Below are positions 21,786 to 23,270 of a DNA stretch of 23,270 nucleotides, one piece after another (position 1 is the first letter of the stretch; each line of letters opens with the position of its first letter). The DNA comes from an uncultured Oscillospiraceae bacterium (GTDB taxonomy: Bacteria > Bacillota > Clostridia > Oscillospirales > Ruminococcaceae). Below the pieces are notes generated by a model that saw nothing but the letters and a program-made list of their open reading frames with translations, did not search any database and was not told the DNA's origin. The stretch lies in the NCBI GenBank assembly GCA_900540595.1, contig UQGL01000035.1, positions 1 through 23,270 of the forward strand, in the 5' to 3' direction. The translations under genes were made by a program, and so were the position numbers.

Positions 21786-23201
21786 ATGGGTAAATACGAA
21801 CAGGACGCGCGGCGGCTGCTTGAGTACGTCGGCGGCAAGGAGAACATTGCGGCGGTATCTCACTGCGTATCGCGCATGCGCTTTGTCCTCAACGACCCCG
21901 CCAAGGCGGACGTTGCCAAGATCGAGGCGCTGAAATCCGCCAAGGGCACCTTCACCCAAGCGGGCCAGTTCCAAGTCATCATCGGCAATACGGTCAACGA
22001 TTTCTACAATGATTTCATCGCGGTCTCCGGCATCGACGGTGTCTCCAAGGACGCTGTCAAGAGCGCGGCCAAGCAGAACCAGAACGCCCTGCAAAAAGTT
22101 ATGAGCGTGCTGGCCGAGATCTTCGCCCCGCTGATCCCTGCCATCATTACGGGCGGTCTGATTTTGGGCTTCCGCAACTGCATCGACAGCATCTATTTGT
22201 TCAATAACGGCACGCAGACCTTGTGCGATATCAGCCAGTTCTGGTCGGGCGTGGACAGCTTCCTCTGGCTGATCGGCGAGGCCGTTTTCCACATGCTGCC
22301 GGTCTGCATCTGCTGGTCCGTCACCAAAAAGATGGGCACGACCCAGAGTCTGGGCATCGTCCTCGGCCTGACGCTTGTTTCCGGCCAGCTGCTGAACGCC
22401 TACGCTGTCGCATCCACAGCAGCGGCAGATATCCCCAAGTGGGATTTCGGCTTCTTCACCATCAACATGATCGGCTATCAGGCACAGGTCATTCCCGCCA
22501 TGCTGGCCGCGTTCACGCTGGTCTATCTGGAAAAATTCTTCCGCAAGATCTGCCCGCCGGTCATTTCGATGATCGTTGTACCGTTCTGCTCGCTGGTCCT
22601 GTCCGTCATCGTCGCTCATACCATCCTTGGCCCCATCGGCTGGAAGATCGGCTCCGTCATCTCTGATGTTGTCTACGCTGGCATTTCCGGCTCCTTCCGC
22701 GTGGTCTTTGGCGCAATCTTCGGTTTTGTCTACGCCCCGCTCGTCATCACCGGCCTGCACCACATGTCCAACGCCATTGATATGCAGCTGATTGCCGACT
22801 TCGGCGGCACGATGCTGTGGCCGATGATCGCGCTGTCCAACATTGCCCAAGGTTCCGCAGTCCTCGGCATGATCTACTTACAGCGCAAGAACGCCGACGC
22901 CCAGGAAGTCAACGTACCCTCCTGCATCTCCTGTTACCTCGGCGTTACCGAGCCCGCTATGTTCGGCGTCAACCTCAAATTCCACTTCCCGTTCATCTGC
23001 GGCATGATCGGCTCGGCCATCGCGGCAGCTGTCTGCGTGGCTACTTCCACCACGGCCAACGCCATCGGCGTCGGCGGCCTCCCCGGCATTCTGTCCATCC
23101 AGCCTGCCTATATGCTCAGCTTTGCGCTGTGCATGGTCATTGCCATCGTTGTGCCCTTTGTGCTGACCGTCAGCGTCGGCAAAAAGAAAGGCATTGCCTG
23201 A
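21786..23201 (+). CDS. treP: PTS trehalose-specific transporter subunit EIIBC
   Basis: This 471-aa membrane permease imports trehalose while phosphorylating it to trehalose-6-phosphate. The EIIB domain (about 1-85) has phospho-Cys27 in SHCVSRMRF. The EIIC domain (about 105-465) has roughly ten hydrophobic spans, the ITGLHHMSNAI segment (321-331) and the glucose-family motif GVTEPAMFGVNLKFHFPF (386-403) with Glu389. No EIIA domain is fused, so a shared EIIA must supply phosphate. The ATG at 21786 follows AAAGGAGG. Frames starting at 21672 or at the ATG in operator 2 are excluded because they lie across the promoter and operators. treA/treC begins 18 bp downstream. A sucrose-type EIIBC is the alternative, but the TreR operators favour trehalose. 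Confidence 0.9.
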   Translation: MGKYEQDARRLLEYVGGKENIAAVSHCVSRMRFVLNDPAKADVAKIEALKSAKGTFTQAGQFQVIIGNTVNDFYNDFIAVSGIDGVSKDAVKSAAKQNQNALQKVMSVLAEIFAPLIPAIITGGLILGFRNCIDSIYLFNNGTQTLCDISQFWSGVDSFLWLIGEAVFHMLPVCICWSVTKKMGTTQSLGIVLGLTLVSGQLLNAYAVASTAAADIPKWDFGFFTINMIGYQAQVIPAMLAAFTLVYLEKFFRKICPPVISMIVVPFCSLVLSVIVAHTILGPIGWKIGSVISDVVYAGISGSFRVVFGAIFGFVYAPLVITGLHHMSNAIDMQLIADFGGTMLWPMIALSNIAQGSAVLGMIYLQRKNADAQEVNVPSCISCYLGVTEPAMFGVNLKFHFPFICGMIGSAIAAAVCVATSTTANAIGVGGLPGILSIQPAYMLSFALCMVIAIVVPFVLTVSVGKKKGIA

Positions 23202-23219
23202 TTTTGTGAGGTGTGTACC

Positions 23220-23270
23220 ATGAATGATTTTAAAGATAAAGTTGTCTACCAAATTTACCCGAAATCCTTC
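23220..23270 (+). CDS. treA: Trehalose-6-phosphate hydrolase, 5' end only
   Basis: Only 17 codons are inside the window. They read MNDFKDKVVYQIYPKSF, and the VVYQIYPKSF stretch is the first beta strand of GH13 alpha-glucosidases such as TreA/TreC. The ATG is 18 bp after the treP stop and has GAGGTG 7 bases before it. Known family members split trehalose-6-phosphate into glucose and glucose-6-phosphate in the cytosol. The name rests on the motif plus operon context; another GH13 alpha-glucosidase is possible. Confidence 0.8.
   Translation, partial: MNDFKDKVVYQIYPKSF

Overview
The window looks like chromosomal DNA of a GC-rich anaerobic Firmicute. Closest in style are the Oscillospiraceae/Ruminococcaceae gut clostridia (Faecalibacterium, Gemmiger or Subdoligranulum-like); this is inferred from the gene set (NfnAB, AraC regulators, hybrid kinases, PTS trehalose operon), the GGAGG-type ribosome sites, the TTGACA/TATAAT-like promoters and the abundant intergenic palindromes. 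No tRNA, rRNA, CRISPR array, integrase or transposase was seen.

Left third (1-9711). A + strand AraC regulator converges on a minus-strand unit made of an alpha/beta hydrolase, a lipoprotein solute-binding protein and a membrane hybrid histidine kinase; the last two overlap by 11 bp and probably form a ligand-sensing pair. Divergent from the hydrolase is a PfkB-type kinase whose leader carries a 77-bp element with terminal inverted repeats. A second AraC regulator follows; its promoter places the transcription start on the A of its ATG, so it is probably leaderless. It converges on a two-gene unit of a membrane metallophosphoesterase and a sodium-dependent NSS transporter.

Middle (9712-16930). 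Minus-strand genes encode NfnA and NfnB (electron-bifurcating ferredoxin/NAD(P) transhydrogenase), a branched-chain aminotransferase, an unrecognised secreted membrane-anchored protein and a YitT-family membrane protein. The long intergenic stretches are structured: a possible orphan small-RNA unit at about 12559-12779, several families of palindromic repeats, and upstream of ilvE a 180-bp cluster of DnaA-box-like sequences beside an AT-rich segment, resembling a Firmicutes origin although no dnaA is present.

Right third (16931-23270). A composite repeat block leads to a tandem-repeat operator and a 1071-aa soluble hybrid kinase with PAS-like sensor regions and two receiver domains. The window ends in a trehalose locus: treR divergent from treP (PTS EIIBC) and the start of treA/treC, with two near-perfect TreR operators around the treP promoter.

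Most of the window is ordinary metabolism and regulation. The stronger novelty candidates are the DnaA-box cluster, the repeat element whose two copies show compensatory hairpin changes, the leaderless AraC gene, the orphan small-RNA unit and the solute-binding-protein/kinase pair.
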